Positions 11,156 through 22,517 are shown, counted from the first letter of the stretch. The stretch: 64,000 nt of DNA from Leptobrachium leishanense (GCA_009667805.1 CM019068.1:11326889-11390888), one strand, 5' to 3'. Notes: generated by a model from the letters alone, not told the origin. Made by a program: numbers and translations.

Positions 11156-11170
11156 GTACCCCCCTCTCCA
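11156..11170 (-). other. Polypurine tract
   Basis: On the minus strand TGGAGAGGGGGGTAC lies directly against the 3' LTR. This is the position where plus-strand DNA synthesis is primed in LTR retrotransposons. Confidence 0.8.
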
Positions 11171-12472
11171 CGGGAGGTCACCGGACGACCAACAGGACGA
11201 GCGGCAGGACGACCACCAGGGCAATCGGGGTGTGAGGCATGGAACGCCCTGACCAACCTAGAGGCAGACATGTCGGAAGCTGGAATCCAGGACCGGTCTT
11301 CTGGACCATAACCCACCCAATCGACCAAGTACTGCAGAGCGCCCCTGCACAGCCTAGAATCCAAAACCCTCCTAACCTCATACTCAGATTCACCATCAAC
11401 CTGAATAGGTGGAGGAGGAGGAACGACCCGCGTGTACCTGTTACACAACAATGGCTTCAGTAGGGAGGTGTGGAAGACGTTGTGCATGCGAAGATGTTTA
11501 GGAAGGGCAAGAGCATAAGCCACAGGATTAATGCGGCGAATGATCTTATATGGACCTATAAACCGAGGTGCAATTTTCATAGAAGGCACCCGCAACTTCA
11601 CGTTCCTAGTGGACAACCAAACTCTATCCCCTACGTTATAGGAGGGAGCTTGTAACCTATGCCTGTCAGCCTTGCGTTTCTGGACAGCAACATTGCGCTC
11701 CATATTTTCTCGAATCTGTCTCCAAATCTCTTGCAGTTGAGTGAGATGGTCATCGAGAGCAGGGGTGGCCTGTTCAGTAAACTGAAGCGGTAGAGCCGGA
11801 GGGAAAAAAACATAGATGGCAGAGAAAGGAGAGTGGCCAGTGGTCTCGTTAACGGCGTTATTACGGGCATACTCAGCCCAGGGCAACAACTCCGACCAAT
11901 TGTCTTGTTGTTGTGTGGTAAAGCAACGTATGTACTGCTCGAGACCCTGATTTGCCCTCTCTGCTGCTCCATTAGTTTGTGGATGATATGCTGAAGAGAA
12001 TGCCAATCGCACCCCCATCTCCGCACAGAAAACCCTCCAGAAACGAGAGACGAACTGGGCTCCTCTGTCAGAGACTATTTCAGACGGAACCCCATGTATT
12101 CGTACAATCTCTCTAGCAAATACAACCGCCAGTTCTTTGGCTGTAGGAAGCTTAGGTAGAGGGACAAAATGAGCCATTTTGGAGAAGCGGTCTACAACTG
12201 TCAGACCACAGTATGACCCTTGGACTTCGGCAAGTCCACAATAAAATCCATAGATAGATGAGACCAAGGCCTCTTAGGCATGGGTAAAGGCTGCAATAGA
12301 CCGACAGGCAAGGATTTACTGGTTTTGCTTCTGGCACAGACTTGACAAGCCAAAACAAACAGACGTACGTCCTGTCGCATGGTGGGCCACCAGAACTGTC
12401 TGGAGATACTGGTAAGAGTCTTAGTAATACCAGGATGACCTGCTGGTTTAGAATCATGAAACATTATGAGTA

Positions 12473-14503
12473 CAGTATTCCCCCGCATATTCGCGGTTCG
12501 GTAATCGCAGACTCAGTCATTCGCGGATTTTGCCGCTTACCACGTGGTAGCTCTCGCGAGAGTTTTGTTGGGGGGAAAGAACAGCACTAAGATGCCGCAC
12601 AAACGCTCTGCTCCTTCTAAGGATTCTACAAATGAAGCAAAACGGCAGAAGAAGTTTAAAACACTTCAGGAGAAGGTTGAACTGCTGGATTTACTCCGGG
12701 AGAAAAAAAGTTATGCAGCAGTAGCGCGCCATTACGGCATCAACGAAAGCACCGTACGCTACATAAAGAAGAACGAGGCAGCGATCAGGAGCACTGTAGC
12801 AGTAAGTTTCTGTGACAGTGCCAAGAAGGTAACAACTGTAAGAAATAAGAATATTGTCAGGATGGAATCTGCCTTGGCATTGTGGATCACTGACTGCAGG
12901 AAGAAAAACATCCCCTTGGATGGTAACATCATCCGTGAGAAAGCACGAAAATTGTACCAGCAGTTTGCTACAGATGCAGAAAATCCAGGACCATCAACAG
13001 CACCGGACCCTCAAGCTTTTCAAGCCAGTAAGGGCTGGTTCGATCGTTTTCAGAAACGATTCAACATTAAAAGTGTTTCTCTACATGGTGAGGCAGCATC
13101 TGCAGACACAGAAGCTGCGCAGAAGTACCCCGAGACCTTCAGGCACATGATAGAGGAGAAGGGTTACAAGCCTGAACAAGTTTTCAATATGGATGAGACT
13201 GGTTTGTTCTGGAAGAAGATGCCGTCCAGAACTTACATCGGATGAAGCCAAAGCTCCAGGGTTTAAGGCCCAAAAGGACAGAGTGACACTCATTATGTGT
13301 GGCAATGCTGCTGGTTACATGATGAAACCAGGCCTCATTCACAAGTCAGCGAACCCCAGGGCCCTCAAAAACAAAAATAAAAACCTGCTACCGGTCTACT
13401 GGATGCACAACGCTAAGGCCTGGATTACCAAAGTCCTAGGTTCTAACTGGTTCCACCAGTGCTTCATCCCTCAAGCTAAAGAATACCTCCACAATTTAGG
13501 CATGGACTTTAAGGTGTTGCTCATTATGGATAATGCTGGGGGCCACCCTTTGGATCTGTATTATGAGGGAGTCCAGATTGAATTCCTCCCTGCCAACACC
13601 ACCTCCCTCATCCAACCTATGGACCAAGGTGTGATCCGTGCCTTTAAGGCTCTTTATACCCGCAATTCTCTCCAACACCTTGTGGATGCAATGGACACGG
13701 ATGAGAACTTTACATTAAAGGGTTACTGGCGTAACTTTACTATTGCAACGTGCCTTTCAGTCATCCAAACTGCTCTTAAGGAGATGAAAAAGGAAACCCT
13801 CAATGCATGCTGGAAGAAGCTGTGGCCAGAGTGTGTCCAGGCTTGTCGCCTGAAGAAATTCAGCATGAAGCTGTCGACAAGGCTGTGACACTGGCAAAGA
13901 TACTTGGTGGCGAAGGGTTCGAAGACATCACTCAAGAGGAGGTCAACAATCTCATCGATGCCCACTCTGAACCCCTGACGGATCAGGATTTGTTGGAGTT
14001 AACAGAGTCTGTCAGTGAAGAGGAGAAGGAAGTGACAGATCGCGAGGAAGAGGAGCAGGAGCAGGGCTTGACGTTGGAACGTCTGTCCCAGATAATGAGA
14101 ACCACAAAAGAGTTGCAAGGGATGATTGAAGCATGGGATCCCCATATGGTTCGGGCTCTAAAAGTTAATAATGGCATTGATGCTGCCATTCAAACATATA
14201 AAACCGTCTTCACCACCATGAAGAAACAACGACAGCAACTTCCCATTACAATGTTCCTTAAACCTATCAAGCAAAGCCAGCATGAAACCCCACCAGAAGA
14301 CGACCTGTCAGAAGATACCACTGAAACACCTGAAGAATAGGAGCTGTAAATCACCTGCTTTCATTGTACAGTATTATTGGTGAGTACCCATACATTTTAC
14401 TGTATAGTACTGAGCGTTTTTTTGACGCATCCAAAATTCGCGGTTTTTCAATATTCGCGGTGGTTGCTGGAACGTAACCCCCGCGAATTTCGGGGGAATA
14501 CTG
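12473..14503 (+). mobile_element. Tigger/pogo-type DNA transposon inserted in chromovirus pol
   Basis: 2,031 bp with inverted ends CAGTATTCCCCCGC and GGGGGAATACTG, and a TA target duplication (12471-12472 and 14504-14505). The subterminal regions share ATTCGCGG motifs (12490-12530 and 14440-14460). It lies opposite in orientation to the retrotransposon and is younger than it. Confidence 0.97.
12592..14340 (+). pseudogene. Tigger/pogo transposase with two frameshifts
   Basis: The protein would cut and paste the element at TA. It starts at MPHKRSAPSKDS. The N-terminal part has a psq/CENP-B-type helix-turn-helix (LQEKVELLDLLREKKSYAAV, then INESTVRYIKK) followed by a CENP-B-like second DNA-binding domain (KARKLYQQFA, ASKGWFDRFQKRF). 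The catalytic DDE_1 domain has the three aspartates in FNMDETGLFWKK, LLIMDNAGGHP and IQPMDQGVI, spaced as in pogo DDD enzymes. An acidic tail follows (SVSEEEKEVTDREEEEQE), ending at TAG 14338-14340. Frame changes occur near 13243 (in SRTYI/SDEAKAPGF) and near 13835-13850 (after LWPECVQ). Length without the shifts is about 580 residues, close to the usual Tigger size. Confidence 0.93.
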
Positions 14504-16540
14504 TAATTCTTGTCTTTCCTTTTCAGGTACAAACAACATATCTGGAGGCTTGTCAGAACTTGAACTGCCTGGAGGCGTTCCAGGAAAGGCGAGGAGACAG
14601 ACAAGACTGTGGAAGCCACAATACGTTCAGGAGGAACTATAGGATTTTGGTCTTGTGTATTAGATTCATACGGGTCATATTGACGAGATAAGGCATCAGC
14701 CTTTACATTGCGGTCACCTGGTCTGTAAGTCAATACAAAATTAAACCGAGACAGTAGCAATGACCACCTGGCCTGTCTCGCGTTCAAACGTTTAGCATCC
14801 CCGATGTACGTAAGGTTCTTATGATCAGTAATTATCAATAAAGGGTCAAGAGTACCTTCCAACAAATGTCTCCACTCTGATAGGGCAGACACAATAGCAA
14901 GCAATTCTCTGTTACCGATATCATAATTGCGTTCTGCTGGTGATAATTTTCTTGAAAAGAACCCACAAGGATGTAGAGGTTTTTCTGGAGACTCTCTTTG
15001 AGACAGGACAGCTCCAATGCCTATCTCGGAAGCATCAACCTCAAGAACAAACAGAATCCTGGGATCAGGATGCCGTAACACGGGAGCGGAAGTGAAGGCT
15101 TGTTTGAGGGCTTCGAATGCTTGTTTGGATTGAGAAGACCAGATCTGGTTCTTCAGACCTTTGCGTGTCATATTAATGATAGGAGAGGCTACAGCGGAAT
15201 AATTCTTGATAAATCTCCTATAATAGTTGGAAAACCCCAGAAACCTCTGTATGGCCTTGAGACCTTGAGGGAGAGGCCATTCTGAGATAGCCGTGAGTTT
15301 AGAAGGATCCATCTCAAAACCTTCTGGAGTGATAATATACCCAAGAAATTTCACAGTAGTAATGTCGAATAAACACTTCTCTAGTTTGCAATAAAGACCA
15401 TTGTCGAGTAATTTTGCTAATACCTGTCTGACATGTGCATGGTGGGTTTTCAGATCGGGAGAGTAAATCAATATATCGTCTAGGTATACTATAACAAAGG
15501 TTTGTAAGAAATCTCTGAGCACATCATTAATAAAATCCTGGAATACCGCTGGAGCATTACAAAGACCGAAAGGCATGACCAAGTATTCATAATGCCCACT
15601 CCTGGTGTTAAATGCTGTTCTCCACTCATGCCCCTCTTTTATACGTATCATGTTGTAAGCTCCTCTTAAATCAAGTTTTGTGTATACTGCTGACCCCCTT
15701 AACCTGTCGAACAGTTCTGATATGAGAGGGATAGGGTACACGTTCTTAATGGTGATCTTGTTAAGCCCCCTATAATCGATACACGGGCGTAAATCTTCCT
15801 CTTTTTAGACACAAAAAAGAACCCAGCCCCTGCTGGAGAAGAGGAACGTCGGATAAAACCTCTCTCCAAATTCTCCTTTATGTACTCTTCCATAATTTGG
15901 TTCTCCTTTATGGAAAGAGGATATACTTTGCCTCGAGGAGGCATGGTACCAGGATGAATATCTATGGCACAATCATATGGTCTATGTGGAGGCAGTTTCT
16001 CTGCCTCTCTTTTATCAAATACAGCCCTGAGGTCGGCATATTGGTCAGGAACCTCTATAGACAATGGAGGAGCTGTGGGTGTGTTCAGGGCACCGACATG
16101 CTGAATGGGTATTAAACAAGTCCCAAAACAAGCAGGACTCCAAGACAGTATCTCTCCCTTAGCCCAATCAATAACAGGATTATGTTCCACCAACCAAGGG
16201 AAACCAAGTACAACAGGATTGGAAGGTGAATGGATAACTTGAAATATGATTTCTTCTTTATGCAAGAGAACCACTGTAACCGTATCGTGAGTAATCCTAG
16301 CGCAGGATAACGGTCTGCCGTCTATGGCTTCGATGGCTAAGGGTGTCTCTCTTACAACCAGAGGTAGAGAAATGGAAGAAGCGTAGTTAACATCGATAAA
16401 GTTGCCAGCAGCCCCAGAATCCAAAAAAGCGGTAGTATGTGTGGTCTTGGTCTCCCAAGCCAAGGATACTGGTAACATAAGTTTAGTGTTTTTGACAGGA
16501 GACATGCACGTCACACCCAAGGCCTGTCTCCTCAGCTGCC

Positions 16541-17473
16541 TTAGGTGCGGTAGTTTTCCGGCTTATCATGCATCTTAGGACGAGTAGGACATTGAAATCG
16601 TACATGTCCCTCCAAACCACAATACAGGCACAATCCCTCACGAAAACGCCTTGTTCTCTCTTCCTCTGTAAGCCTAGTACGGCCTAGTTGCGTAGGCTCA
16701 GAGGGAGGAGATAACTCTCTTGGTGGTGCCTGAAAGACAGGGGCCAACCTAGGTAACGGTCTCTTGGGTTTCTCTCTTGGAGTCCTTCTATCCCTTATCT
16801 GATTATCCAGATCTATACAGTAATCAATGAGTTCACACAATACCTCAGGTAGTTTACGTGGAGCCAATTCATGCATCAATGACTCTGATAACCCCTCCTT
16901 AAAAGCCAGAACCACTGTCTCATTTGTCCAGTTCACATCAGAGATCAAGGTTTTAAATTCTATGGCATAATCAGACACAGTCCTGTTCCCTTGACGTATG
17001 CGGAACAAGGATTTGCCAGCTACCGTGGCCTTTCTGGTAGGATTAAATGTACGTTGTAACTCGGCTATGAATTCTTTATAATCCCGTATGATAGGCTTCT
17101 CTGCCTCCCATAACGGAGTCACCCATGTTAATGCTCTGCCAGACAGATGATTAATAATGAACCCCACTTTGGCAATGTCAGAGAAAAACATCTGTGGATT
17201 TAATTTAAAATGAATATCCACATGGACCAAAAATCCCCGGCACTCTGAGGGAGTACCGTCAAACCTCATAGGGGCGGTCATGTGTACCTGGGATGTCTGA
17301 ACGACAGGGGACACAGGTATATCAAGCGGGGGTGCAACCCCAGCTGGTTCCAGGTGAGCAGTATGAGTCAGGATAGCTTGTAAGGCAATAGCAAACTGAT
17401 CCATCCTATGATCCTGCTCATCCTGTCTGGATACAAAGTTAGCCAAGTGCTGTGTTAAGTCTGCGGGATCCAT
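16541..17473 (-). CDS. gag: Chromovirus Gag (capsid and nucleocapsid)
   Basis: 310 residues from the ATG at 17473, only 16 nt from the 5' LTR. Gag builds the virus-like particle and packages the RNA. The middle region (about residues 70-230; MRFDGTPSECRGFLVHVDIH, then LSGRALTWVTPLWE) is a retrotransposon capsid domain of the sushi type, the group from which the mammalian RTL/PEG10 genes derive. A basic Pro-rich linker leads to one zinc knuckle, CLYCGLEGHVRFQC (CX2CX4HX4C, about residues 286-299). The frame is intact. Pol overlaps its end in the -1 frame. A GGAAAAC run (about 16555) is a possible slippage point, but no known signal is proven. Confidence 0.93.
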   Translation of the reverse strand: MDPADLTQHLANFVSRQDEQDHRMDQFAIALQAILTHTAHLEPAGVAPPLDIPVSPVVQTSQVHMTAPMRFDGTPSECRGFLVHVDIHFKLNPQMFFSDIAKVGFIINHLSGRALTWVTPLWEAEKPIIRDYKEFIAELQRTFNPTRKATVAGKSLFRIRQGNRTVSDYAIEFKTLISDVNWTNETVVLAFKEGLSESLMHELAPRKLPEVLCELIDYCIDLDNQIRDRRTPREKPKRPLPRLAPVFQAPPRELSPPSEPTQLGRTRLTEEERTRRFREGLCLYCGLEGHVRFQCPTRPKMHDKPENYRT

Positions 17474-17477
17474 ATTG

Positions 17478-17487
17478 GCCAGATCGT
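17478..17487 (-). other. Primer-binding site, self-priming type
   Basis: On the minus strand ACGATCTGGC begins 2 nt after the 5' LTR. It is the exact reverse complement of GCCAGATCGT, found on the same strand inside the LTR at 17855-17846. No conventional tRNA 3' complement starting TGG is adjacent to the LTR. The arrangement matches the self-priming described for Tf1 and proposed for the vertebrate Tf1/sushi group. Confidence 0.8.
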
Positions 17488-17489
17488 AA

Positions 17490-18037
17490 TGTCACGGTTC
17501 CCAGATCCCACCACGCAGTACTTAACGCCCAACACTCCACAGAGCCCAGAAGCTACCAACAGAGTAGCCGTGAAAGATCTCTAACTGTCTGGTCCTTAGA
17601 ATTGGCCAGGTAAACTAGCTAGACAGAAATGGTTAACAACACGGGGAGTAGTGAGCCGAGCCAGAATCAGGAATACAGAGTTCAGAATGGTCAAATGGAA
17701 TAGCCGGATCGATATCAGAGCAGTGGCGTAGTACAAGAAAAAGGTCTAGGGCAACAGAAGGCAGAATGGTCAGAAACAAGCAGAGGTCAATAACGGGTTA
17801 ATTCAATATAGCAGTCAGGTACAAGGAGCTCAGGTATGGATAACCACGATCTGGCAACTGCTGAGAATACACTGAGGGTTTTTAAAGACCTTCACCAGAC
17901 CACGCCCCCCACTCAAGCCGCGCCTCATGCAACCACCTCCCTGCCTGTCTCCATTTAAACCGGGCATTGGTCAGCGAGCAGCATCAGACATGCTGCCCTC
18001 AAGCACACAGGTAGGGCTGAAAGCTCCCAACGTTACA
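17490..18037 (-). repeat. 5' LTR of the chromovirus
   Basis: 548 bp. Transcription would start inside it and run leftward. It differs from the 3' LTR by about five substitutions and one C in a C-run (17904-17910). Confidence 0.97.
17846..17886 (-). promoter_or_regulatory. Predicted LTR promoter: TATA-like box and RNA start
   Basis: On the minus strand TTTAAAAA lies at 17886-17879. The self-priming sequence GCCAGATCGT starts at 17855, 31 nt downstream. Self-priming requires this sequence at or near the 5' end of the RNA, so the spacing supports a start there and a U3 of about 182 bp. Confidence 0.65.
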
Positions 18038-18262
18038 GTTTCTTCTCTGCCACCAGCATCCATTAAATCGCCATAATTCCACACCTCATTGCACTACAAG
18101 GCAAGGAACCGAATGTGGAGCCCATTGTCCAATATCCTAGGACACCATCAAATGGAGCTATGAACTATCTTCCCTCCTGCTTTGGAAATTCGATATCTAC
18201 AACAAGCTCCTTTACTTTGTTGTTCTGGCCGACTTCAGCCAGTTTCTTCTCTCCCCCAAAGC
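18038..18262. repeat. About 215-bp tandem unit, copy III
   Basis: It begins with the second GTTTC target duplication and continues GCCACCAGCATCCATTAAATC, the site that in copy I received the MITE. It then matches copy I through CAGCCAGTTTCTTCTC. Confidence 0.85.
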
Positions 18263-19014
18263 CATACTCCTGGATGCCCAACGAATTTCATCGAACCGAA
18301 GACAAAATGGGACAGACAGCCGCACAGAACAAGGTTTTGTCTGTTGACTTCCTCGCCGATTACCACGGACTCGAGTCGTTGTCTTGGGTCCTTAGACATA
18401 ATGGAAAGTCAATAAGTCAAGTTCATACTTAAAATTCCACTTGCGATCTCCTTTTCCACAAACCGGCGCCGGTATCATGAGCTCTTCCGAGGAGATGAAG
18501 GAAAATAACAAGGCAAGAATAATGTAACAGGAAATTAAAAGTGTCAGAAATTCATAAGAATATTAAACATTCCCAGTGGACGACATAATCAGTCATGTTA
18601 ACATAAGCCAGCTGGAAGATCTGTAATATCCTCTGAGATATCATATGGCCGGAGGCTTGAGGACGCTGCAGTGCTTGCAGCTCACAGGTAGCCACGTGGT
18701 CATAAAAAGCTCCTGCTGCCAGCGTCAATACCCCAATATATCACCGGGCGATAAAAATCTCAGGTAATTAAAACCAGACGAGATGTGCTGTCTGTGTGTT
18801 TCTACGTATTGGAAGTGGATTATCCGCATCAGTTTAGTGTTTGGGAGAGTGTTAATGCTTCGTAAAATAACTCCATTATCTTATAACAGGCACATTCTGA
18901 GCACCATAGCCACTTCAGTTTACTGATGAGGTCACGACGCACGGATCTTGTCACTTACATCACAGTTTTAAACAGTATTCTGCTCTTTCAAAAGGGCTTC
19001 GAAGCTGAGTTACA
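18263..19014. other. No gene recognised
   Basis: Unique-looking sequence. Open frames at 18115-18432 partly overlap the repeat and show no known domain. Confidence 0.5.
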
Positions 19015-19260
19015 GTTAGTTTTTATAAAGCGCTAACAAGTTCCGTAGCGCTGTACAATGGGTAAGACAGAATAACAATATACATACAAGTTAAAAAACA
19101 GAATAGGTGAGTGGACCCTGCTCAAGAGCTTACAATCTAAAATGAGAGGGAACCCTGCTCCAGAGCTTACAATCTAAGAGGAGAGGGGACCCTGCTCCAG
19201 AGCTTACAATCTAAGAGGAGAGGGGACCCTGCCCCAGAGCTTACAATCTAAGAGGAGAGT
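19015..19260. repeat. Retroposon tail with a 37-bp tandem repeat
   Basis: TTTATAAAGCGCTAACAAGT and TAGCGCTGTACAATGGG resemble the 3' region of the L2-like LINE family (read in the opposite direction at 35047-35080). It runs into about four tandem copies of a 37-bp unit containing GACCCTGCTCCAGAGCTTAC and AATCTAAGAGGAGAGGG (about 19120-19260). Confidence 0.6.
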
Positions 19261-19889
19261 GCGTCCATCCAGTTTTTTCTAGGATATAGATATATATATA
19301 TATACACACACACATATACACTGTTAGGGGTAACCTGAGGACAAGGGTTGGGAATAGGGATGAGCGTTCGGATCTGTTCGGAGTTCGAATCGAACATCGG
19401 CTCTTCGCGAACTTCAAACTTTTTGGGACGTTCGCCAAAAGTTCGAAAAAATAAATAAATTGAAAAAAGTATAAAAAATGCTTAAAAAAAATTACTAAAA
19501 AGTCTAGAAATAAAGAGACTCTTTACTGCAGAATATTATAAGCAACGGTTTGTTGGGAATATTTTTAACATTGAAGCCTATGGCATAAAACATTCTTGTT
19601 ACTAAAACAACATGCAAACATGGCCCTCTAATCAGGCACTGTAGAGGGCAGCCTGCCGGGGCCTCCCAAGGATCCCGTTGAGGAGCATGCGGCCGCCGGA
19701 TGACAGAGTTGCGACTGTGCGGGCTAGCCACACGGGTGCATGTAGCAGAGACAGGCAGCGCAGGGAGGGAGCCACTGCACCTGCGGCCACGGCAGCCCCC
19801 CCACAACCAGGATCCAGGGAGCCCCCACTGACCACCAGGCTAAGGTAAGACGACACATTTCTGAAAAGAATAAAATCCGAGGATATTAA

Positions 19890-20019
19890 GGGCCATATTA
19901 CAAAGTTGGTGCTAACTTAACCAGAACTGTTGTAAACTTACTAGAGCCATTATAACCTATGGAGGTTTTAAGTTAACAACTGCTCTGGTTAAGTTAGCAC
20001 CAACTATGTAATATGGCCC
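19890..20019. mobile_element. 130-bp palindromic TAA-flanked MITE
   Basis: It starts GGGCCATATTACAAAGTTGG and ends with the near-perfect complement, inverted arms of about 45 bp. TAA flanks both ends (19887-19889 and 20020-20022). The 3-bp TWA duplication and GGGC..TATTAC ends suggest PIF/Harbinger. Related termini occur at 39779, 40918 and 57150. Confidence 0.85.
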
Positions 20020-20317
20020 TAAATGTCCCCGGGAACATAAAATACAACTTTTTTTTTCTTTCTCTACCTGGCTGAATGTATTTAATTATATATATTAGAT
20101 ATATTCAGCCAGGTAGAGGGGGGTGGCATGTGGGCTGCGCAGGGTCTCAGGCAGTGGTTTTTTTTTGTGTGTATATTCTTAGCAAATTTATAGGGGAAGG
20201 TAAGGGCAGGTATGACATAGCTATATATATATATATATATATATAAGATATATATTTATATTCTTATAAATATATATATCCAGACTTGTATTACACACAC
20301 ATTTTGGCAACCAATTG

Positions 20318-20441
20318 CCCCCCCCATTTGGCTGATCCCTCCAGAAGAAATGTTGAACCCGATAGAGCAGAGAATAATACATATATTCTCTGCTCTGTCG
20401 GGTTCAACATTTCTTCTGGAGGGACCAGCCAAATGGGGGGG
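20318..20441. repeat. Long hairpin, copy 1
   Basis: Arms of about 55 bp: CCCCATTTGGCTGATCCCTC and CAGAAGAAATGTTGAACCCG on the left are mirrored on the right, with a short A/T loop. The same hairpin in inverted context is at 35230-35359. Confidence 0.9.
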
Positions 20442-22517
20442 AGGGCGCATTTAGTTGAGATTGTCCACATGCCAACCCATGTGCGTATGTGTATATATGG
20501 TCTGAGGTCTGTGGGTGGGTGTATATATATATCTGCGTGTTGATATATACGTATATATAGGTCTGCATGTTGATATATACGTATATGTCTGTGTGTGGTG
20601 TATCAATGCATCCCTACTCTATACACAGTGCTCCGTGTCCCTATAATATATATGATCAGGGGTTACCTTTTCTTTATGTTTTTGTACCATTCCTATTAAA
20701 TTAACAGTAATTTTTTATGTATTTTATTCAGTAGAAACTTTTTTTGCCTATATAACATGTGCTTTGTGAAAATAAAACAGTTTTGTGTGTACATTTTAAT
20801 TTACTTAGTGGATTCCTCTCCAGTGCGGTGAGAAGCAAACATAATGCAGTGTAGACACGCTGTGAGGCGGAGCGGAGTGAAGTCAAGCCTGCAAAATGTT
20901 TGCTTCTCTTCGCTTCGCTACGCTGTGCGTCGCTACACGCTCAGTGTGTCTCAGCCTTTATTCCCGCATCGCTAGCTTACCGAATCAGTTTGTATACTTG
21001 TTATGGTCCCTGCTTGTTCTGAGGACCCGATCTGTTGCCGACTTTGCCTGCCGTTTGACTATTCTCTCTGTGTATTCCCTGCCTGTTCTGTTTGCTTCCT
21101 GTTGCTACTGGTGTGCGCCGATTCTCACCATATACAGTAGCGCAGTACAAGTGCCTATACATTGCTGACCCGGTTTTATTATAGCTGCTGATGTAACTGA
21201 ATAGATCGGGGATCTCTTCTGCATTACCAAAACCTCCACCACTGCAATCTTCCACAATACCTCAGAGGGGTTACGGTGTGAAGGCACTTGCTGCCACCAA
21301 AGGCAAAATATTTGGGAGCACTGACGCCTATACCAGATTCATATCATTTTAATATTTGACCGCAGGGTCCAACCCTGTACTCTTCCACAATACCACAGAG
21401 GGGTTATGGTGTGACGGCACTGTTGCCAACACTAAAGGCACAATTTTAAAGCACCTATTATTACTTTCATCCAAAGCCTGCATAAATTTCACCATAATTT
21501 AGCCAAAAAAAATCACTAAACTTGTTCTGCATGTCCTAAAACGTCTCCTCTTTTCATACAGGTTGCCGCCCTTAGTTGTTTATGAATAGATTAAAGGAAA
21601 ACCATTTACCGTCATTTGAAATGTCATTTTTTTGTTTTTAAATGTTTCTATACATCCTACAAATCCGCCACTTCACGGGCAGGTCATGGGGACCTCCTAG
21701 CCATGATATTTGAAGGAATTTTTCGTTTTTATTTTTAACCCTTATTTCATGGAAAACTCACTGTTCCTTTAAAAACTTTTTTTTTACTTTTTGTCCTTGT
21801 TTCCTGTCCCCCAGGGCACTACCCGGACCCCCATACACCTTTTATGGCAAATATCTAGCATATATGCCCTCTTGGAGGGCACTCTAAAAATCGAACGTTC
21901 GGGTCCCATTGACTTACATTGAGTTCGGCTTGTGTTCGAACTCTTCAAATTATTCGAATGCGAACCGAACACGGGGGCGTTCGGCTCATCCCTAGTTGGA
22001 AACCGCTGCCGTAGAGGACTGTGATATGGTACTTTGAGGCAGTGCTGGATGGATATATATATTATACAAACACACATACGTAGGGGTAGAGAATATATAT
22101 ATACAAACATCCACATATATATATATTGAGAGAGTAAGGAACGTCGGAGGTGAGAGAGAATATATACATACATCCACACATACAGTCAGGTCCAGAAATA
22201 TTGGGACAGCGACACAATTGCAACATCTTTGGCTCTATACACCACCAGAATGGAGTTGGAATGAAACAAACACAATGTGCTTTAACTGCAGACTGTCAGC
22301 TTTAATTTGAGGGTATGTACATCCAACTCAGGTGAACGGTGTAGGACTTACAGCAGTTTGCAGATGTGCCTCCCACTTGTTAAGGGACCAAAAGTAATGG
22401 GACAATTGACTTCTCAGCTGTTCCATGGCCGGGTGTGTGATATTCCCGCATTACCCCAATTACAATGTGCAGATAAAAGGCCCAGAGTTCATTTCAAGTG
22501 TGCTATTTGCATTTGGA

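Larger units (their letters stand above)
11089..16560 (-). pseudogene. pol: Chromovirus pol (protease, RT, RNase H, integrase, chromodomain), disrupted
   Basis: Pol makes the enzymes for reverse transcription in the particle and integration in the nucleus. Reading right to left: an aspartic protease with LDSGAAGNF (about 16410); reverse transcriptase with PFGLCNAP and the catalytic YLDD (about 15480); RNase H with [13 protein letters not shown] and TDHKNLTY (about 15040-14810); an integrase zinc-binding region (GHPG, then CQVC, about 12430-12330); the integrase core with VDRFSK, SDRGAQF and NGAAERANQGLEQY giving the D, D, E triad (about 12190-11920); and a chromodomain (YEVRRVLDS to RSWIPASDM, about 11395-11290). 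Pol is in the -1 frame relative to gag. Frame changes near 15805, 14565 and 12215, and the Tigger insertion between 12470 and 14506, disable it. The frame reads on across the TA target if the Tigger is ignored. Confidence 0.95.
10609..18037 (-). mobile_element. Ty3/gypsy LTR retrotransposon, Tf1/sushi-type chromovirus, complete but broken
   Basis: A 7,429-bp element on the minus strand with two LTRs of 547 and 548 bp beginning TGTAACG and ending CGTGACA, flanked by the 5-bp duplication GTTTC (10604-10608 and 18038-18042). Gene order is gag, then pol with protease, reverse transcriptase, RNase H, integrase and chromodomain. The LTRs differ at about 5 bases plus one indel (roughly 0.9 percent), so insertion was recent. 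A Tigger transposon lies in pol, and single-base frameshifts occur near 15805, 14565 and 12215. The C-terminal chromodomain places it among chromoviruses. It could not move on its own as assembled. Confidence 0.97.
19355..21994 (+). mobile_element. hAT-like element A
   Basis: 2,640 bp with inverted termini TAGGGATGAGC and GGCTCATCCCTA. It is flanked by GTTGGGAA (19347-19354) and GTTGGAAA (21995-22002), a 7 of 8 match, as expected for the 8-bp duplication of hAT elements. The first 150 bp are rich in GTTCG and TTCGAA. Inside are a TAA-flanked MITE (19890-20019), two hairpins (20062-20118 and 20318-20441), and a block (21000-21420) with CTTCCACAATACC(T/A)CAGAG repeated at 21248 and 21388. No transposase frame is recognisable. 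Element O (24712-35933) is the same family inverted. Confidence 0.8.
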
